Below, piece by piece: positions 7,940 through 9,162 of a DNA stretch of 9,162 bases; position 1 is the stretch's first letter, and each line of letters opens with the position of its first letter. The stretch is from Bacteroidales bacterium M2 (lineage in GTDB: Bacteria; Bacteroidota; Bacteroidia; Bacteroidales; Muribaculaceae). A model generated the notes under the pieces. It saw only the letters and a list, made by a program, of their open reading frames with translations, made no database searches and was not told where the DNA came from. A program made the translations under genes and the position numbers. The DNA is taken from NCBI GenBank assembly GCA_001689415.1, contig LUJM01000107.1, forward strand, positions 1 through 9,162. The letters are read 5' to 3'.

Positions 7940-8905
7940 ATGAAGAATATTTTGCTTTTAGTAATTGCCCTGCTGCCCCTGTGCGCGTGGGGTGCCCGCA
8001 AGGATGTGCCGCGCGATTCTATCATCCTCAGCGATCCTTGTATACTTGCCGACAGCGCCACGCAGATGTATTATATGACCGGCACCGGGGGCTTGTTGTG
8101 GACAAGCCGCGACCTCGAGCGTTGGGACGGCCCTCACCGTGTGGCGTACCCCGACACCACATCGTGGACAGGCAAGCACCCTGCGATTTGGGCTGCCGAA
8201 ATACACCCCTATAATGGCAAGTACTATTATTTCGCCACCTTTACCAACGATTCTATAATCATAGCAAATAACTCCAACGGCGCTATACCGCGCCGTGCAT
8301 CGCATGTGCTCGTTAGCGACAAGCCCGACGGTCCGTACCTGCCGGTGTCCGACAAGGATTACTGCCCCGCCGACCGCGCCACCCTCGACGGTACTTTGTG
8401 GGTCGAAGACGGTGTGCCGTATATGGTATTCTGCGGCGAATGGCTTATGAACGACGACGGAACTATGGAGGCTGTGCGCCTTGCCGACGATATGTCGACT
8501 TCGGTCGGCGAGCCTTTCGAGCTTTTCAAGGCCTCCGACTCGCCCTGGAGTCACGAGGTGCAGAACGGCAAGGAACGACGTAGCCGCGTTACCGACGGAC
8601 CGTGGCTTTTCCGCACCGGCACCGGTCGCCTCGGCATGATATGGACATCGTGGATCGACGATGTCTACACCATGGGCGTGGCATATTCACAGAGCGGCAA
8701 GCTCGCCGGCCCCTGGATTCAGGAAGCCAAACCTCTCACCCCTCCCAACCACGGCCACGGTATGCTTTTCCGCGACCTTGGCGGGCGCTGGCTGCTGTCG
8801 ATCCACAGCCACTACAACGACCATGGCCGCTATATCCGCCGTCCGGTTCTATTCGAGGTCGACCTCTCCGGCGATAAACTCGTAGTACGTAGAGTCCCGG
8901 TTTAA
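7940..8905 (+). CDS. secreted GH43-like glycosidase (five-bladed beta-propeller)
   Basis: A 321-aa exported protein. The ATG at 7940 lies 6 nt after the preceding stop; a TTG at 7934 in the same frame is less likely. Residues 1-19 form a signal peptide ending AWGA; Cys15 lacks a proper lipobox, so type I cleavage and periplasmic location are likely. GH43 marks run in order: SDP with Asp32 as the probable general base, WTSRDLERW (54-62), WAAEIHPYNGKYYYF (84-98, where many relatives have WAPD), TLDGTLWVEDGVPYMVF (148-164) with Asp150 at the pKa-modulating aspartate position, VTDGPWLFR (217-225), and NHGHGMLF (270-277) with the conserved blade-five histidine. The acid position, usually Glu in an EGP motif, reads Asp219 in DGP. 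GH43 enzymes cleave arabinose- or xylose-containing glycans, but substrate here is unknown. It is the last gene of the unit. Confidence 0.88.
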   Translation: MKNILLLVIALLPLCAWGARKDVPRDSIILSDPCILADSATQMYYMTGTGGLLWTSRDLERWDGPHRVAYPDTTSWTGKHPAIWAAEIHPYNGKYYYFATFTNDSIIIANNSNGAIPRRASHVLVSDKPDGPYLPVSDKDYCPADRATLDGTLWVEDGVPYMVFCGEWLMNDDGTMEAVRLADDMSTSVGEPFELFKASDSPWSHEVQNGKERRSRVTDGPWLFRTGTGRLGMIWTSWIDDVYTMGVAYSQSGKLAGPWIQEAKPLTPPNHGHGMLFRDLGGRWLLSIHSHYNDHGRYIRRPVLFEVDLSGDKLVVRRVPV

Positions 8906-8923
8906 GGTTTGAGTTTAAGGTTT
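8900..8923 (+). repeat. short tandem repeat GTTTAAGGTTT at the operon end
   Basis: GTTTAAGGTTT occurs at 8900-8910 and again at 8913-8923, a 13-nt period. The first copy includes the last Val codon and TAA stop of the glycosidase gene. GTTTAA-type short tandem repeats are, as I recall, frequent between Bacteroidales genes. Function unknown. Confidence 0.6.
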
Positions 8924-8941
8924 AGATAATGGTTTTTGATG

Positions 8942-8964
8942 GTCGGTAGCGACATGCCGCCGAC
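8942..8964 (+). other. imperfect hairpin downstream of the operon
   Basis: GTCGG (8942-8946) pairs with CCGAC (8960-8964). The stem continues through one T-G wobble and one mismatch to an inner GC/GC pair around a 5-nt loop (GACAT). The following bases (TTAATGC) are not a T-tract, so a terminator role is weak. It sits directly before the first copy of the 85-nt-spaced repeat and may belong to that repeat unit. Confidence 0.35.
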
Positions 8965-8966
8965 TT

Positions 8967-9072
8967 AATGCTGTTAACTTAAGGGTTAGATGCACGATGC
9001 AGACCTGCTAATTGCGCCCAACTAACACGCTCTCTCGTAGGGTCGCGGCACAATGCTATTAACTTAAGGGTT
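8967..9072 (+). repeat. pair of direct repeats (AATGCTRTTAAC to GGGTT), 85 nt apart
   Basis: A 21-nt sequence, AATGCT then G or A, then TTAACTTAAGGGTT, occurs at 8967-8987 and 9052-9072 with one mismatch. Sequences before each copy are also related: GGTCG and GCCG-rich bases precede both, with the second copy appearing shortened. The core contains the palindrome CTTAAG. This looks like a dispersed intergenic repeat family or remnant of a small mobile repeat. No gene lies between the copies. Confidence 0.7.
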
Positions 9073-9076
9073 GATA

Positions 9077-9162
9077 ATGCAAGAGGACGGCAACGATAGG
9101 AGCTTGGCTGTCCGAGATAAGCCTCGATTAGGCGTTGGTATTCAAAATATTAGCGATACTTG
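9077..9162 (+). CDS. possible 5' fragment of a gene running off the right edge
   Basis: ATG at 9077 opens a frame with no stop to the window end (28 codons, beginning MQEDGNDRSLAVRDK). It starts 4 nt after the second direct repeat, with no promoter or ribosome binding site visible. The minus strand also has a short frame ending at a TAA complementary to 9128-9130, so a convergent gene end is an equal possibility. No product can be named. Confidence 0.15.
   Translation, partial: MQEDGNDRSLAVRDKPRLGVGIQNISDT

Larger units (their letters stand above)
8906..9162. other. intergenic region without a confident gene
   Basis: These 257 nt hold the tandem GTTTAAGGTTT copy, the hairpin, and the direct-repeat pair. 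I see no good promoter of the TAnnTTTG type, no tRNA-like fold and no clear intrinsic terminator for the operon. Base composition is less GC-rich than in the preceding genes. Near the right edge a GCCT/AGGC mini-hairpin (9121-9133) and a short open frame occur, both of uncertain meaning. Confidence 0.6.

Noticed and set aside
7940..7990. Lipoprotein signal in the glycosidase (Cys15)
   Set aside because: The residues before Cys15 are L-P-L, which do not fit a lipobox; a type I signal ending AWGA fits better.
8906..9162. CRISPR array or tRNA at the right end
   Set aside because: Only two repeat copies with unequal flanks are present, and no cloverleaf can be folded.

Overview
The window looks like a chromosomal segment of a gut Bacteroidales bacterium, probably Muribaculaceae-like. 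The evidence is a Bacteroidetes-type -7 element (TAACTTTGC, consensus TAnnTTTG) before both transcription units, little Shine-Dalgarno sequence, lipoproteins with typical Bacteroidetes N-termini, and protein sequences resembling Bacteroidales families. The genus-level placement is inference. All complete genes lie on the + strand.

Layout. (1) At 1-176 there is a possible divergent gene start at the left edge, a small nested inverted repeat, and the first promoter. (2) At 177-1364 lies a 395-aa lipoprotein of unknown function, resembling Bacteroides DUF4925-type proteins, followed by a good intrinsic terminator (about 1387-1426). (3) At 1438-1537 lies a promoter region with a perfect 10-bp palindrome and a -33/-7 pair. 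(4) At 1538-8905 lies a tightly packed five-gene unit: His-rich RND membrane-fusion lipoprotein, CusA/CzcA-family RND pump, TolC-family outer-membrane factor, GNAT/FemAB-like acyltransferase, and a secreted GH43-like glycosidase. Every gap is at most 12 nt, and the pump and TolC genes overlap as ATGA. (5) At 8906-9162 lies a repeat-bearing intergenic stretch with no confident gene, although a short reading frame runs off the right edge.

How the genes work together. The first three genes of the cluster encode a complete tripartite efflux machine: inner-membrane pump, periplasmic adaptor anchored by a lipid, and outer-membrane duct. Thirteen histidines crowd the adaptor N-terminus and three more end it, while the pump lacks the methionine triad expected of Cu(I)/Ag(I) CusA. 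A divalent metal such as Zn, Co, Ni or Cd is therefore the better guess, but the substrate is unproven. The last two genes look like envelope or glycan functions and appear to be co-transcribed with the pump, which is the most unexpected part of the layout. No clearly novel system is evident. The points most worth checking are the efflux-plus-glycan operon, the substitution at the GH43 catalytic acid position, and the repeat pair at the right end.
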